From JBGPEQ01 sp035518775 (lineage in GTDB: Bacteria; Pseudomonadota; Alphaproteobacteria; Dongiales; Dongiaceae): 64,000 bases of DNA. The translations under genes were made by a program, and so were the position numbers. Of this stretch, positions 63,533-64,000 are shown piece after piece (the stretch's first letter is position 1; each line of letters begins with the position of its first letter). The notes below the pieces were generated by a model. It saw nothing but the letters and a program-made list of their open reading frames with translations, ran no database searches and was not told the DNA's origin. The stretch spans positions 1 through 64,000 of the forward strand of contig DATIXH010000301.1 of the NCBI GenBank assembly GCA_035518775.1, read 5' to 3'.

Positions 63533-64000
63533 ATGCCAGAAAGACAAACGAGTGCCGCGGAGGGGTTCGTCGCCGCGCGCGATTTCCTGCTGCGTCATCG
63601 CGAGGACTACGCCGCCGCTGCCCGCGATTTCCGCTGGCCGCAGGGCCAGCACTTCAATTGGGCGCTCGACTATTTCGATCGCATGGCCGAGGGCAACGCG
63701 CGGCCGGCGCTGTGGATCGTCAACGAGGACGGCAGCGAGTTCAAGGCGACCTTCGCGGAGATGGTCGTGCGCGCAAACCGGGCCGCCAACTTCCTGCGCG
63801 CGCTCGGCGTGAAGCGCGGCGACCGCATCCTGCTGATGCTCGGCAACGTGCCGGCGCTGTGGGAGGTGATGCTGGCGGCGATGAAGCTCGGTGCTGTGCT
63901 CATTCCCTCGACCACGCTGCTCAATCGCGACGACCTGCTCGATCGGCTCACGCGCGGACGCGTGACGCAGGTGATCGCCGCGGCCGAGGAGACCGGCAAG
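63533..64000 (+). CDS. Acyl-CoA synthetase (AMP-binding) family protein, 3' truncated by window end
   Basis: First 156 codons only. MPERQTSAAEGFVAARDFLLRHREDY, then FNWALDYFDRMAEGNARPALWIVNEDGSE, TFAEMVVRANRAANFLRALGVKRGDRILLMLGN and MKLGAVLIPSTTLLNRDDL are typical of the N-terminal domain of medium-chain or benzoate-type acyl-CoA ligases. GGAGGGG stands 6 bp before the ATG. The AMP-binding signature lies outside the window. Confidence 0.88.
   Translation, partial: MPERQTSAAEGFVAARDFLLRHREDYAAAARDFRWPQGQHFNWALDYFDRMAEGNARPALWIVNEDGSEFKATFAEMVVRANRAANFLRALGVKRGDRILLMLGNVPALWEVMLAAMKLGAVLIPSTTLLNRDDLLDRLTRGRVTQVIAAAEETGK

Overview
The window is GC-rich, densely packed DNA that looks like the chromosome of a soil-type alphaproteobacterium. 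The clues are many ABC uptake systems for sugars and other organic solutes, mandelate racemase, SDR, Gfo/Idh/MocA and DapA-family accessory enzymes, and two GTTC-N7-GTTC motifs, the LexA box of Alphaproteobacteria. I cannot fix the genus; Rhodospirillales or Hyphomicrobiales (a Reyranella-like organism) is a guess. No rRNA, tRNA, transposase, integrase or phage gene was seen.

Layout. 1-5.3 kb: a carbohydrate/polyol ABC transporter (binding protein cut by the window edge, two permeases, a 60-aa membrane protein, two different ATPases). It ends exactly at a truncated Gfo/Idh/MocA gene (5326-5677). 5.7-7.9 kb: an amidohydrolase and an SDR. 8-13.5 kb: a signalling cluster (hybrid membrane histidine kinase, one single-receiver protein, two double-receiver proteins) with an orphan PotA-type ATPase inside it. 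13.5-17.3 kb: SMP-30 lactonase, DUF2330 protein, RnfD-like membrane protein, RidA. 17.4-21.8 kb: a polar solute ABC system plus a mandelate racemase family enzyme. 21.8-25.6 kb, minus strand: a TPP riboswitch followed by ykoF-, ykoE-, ykoD- and ykoC-like genes for thiamine/HMP uptake. 25.8-27.4 kb: GFA and APH-like proteins.

27.4-28.2 kb and 44.25-44.72 kb hold the most unusual structure. At each place a sigma70-like promoter with a LexA box over its -10 element is followed by an identical 21-nt block and then a run of about 32-bp repeats separated by unrelated segments, several of which form perfect hairpins. No protein-coding gene lies downstream. I read these as two loci of one undescribed, probably SOS-controlled non-coding repeat array.

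28.2-35.5 kb: SDR, DapA-like, OsmC, a TIM-barrel isomerase, a Gfo/Idh/MocA oxidoreductase, a TPR-2OG oxygenase fusion and an HtrA-like protease. 35.5-39.4 kb: copper and zinc homeostasis (CsoR with a visible operator, CopA; SmtB-type ArsR with a visible operator, CDF exporter). 39.5-44.2 kb: a GldA/GldF/GldG-like ABC export operon ending in a DUF4340 protein. 44.7-53 kb: GNAT, a small hypothetical protein, a fused SecDF, a frameshifted membrane protein, SulP, a Ca2+/H+ antiporter and a PhyH-type dioxygenase. 53-59.4 kb: a TetR regulator, a mandelate racemase family enzyme and a second complete sugar ABC system. 59.5-64 kb: a small unknown protein with a DUF4132 protein, a polysaccharide deacetylase and the start of an acyl-CoA synthetase.

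Self-complementary palindromes beginning TAGGGGC recur between genes, including inside the second sugar operon. All identifications come from reading the sequence; no database search was run.
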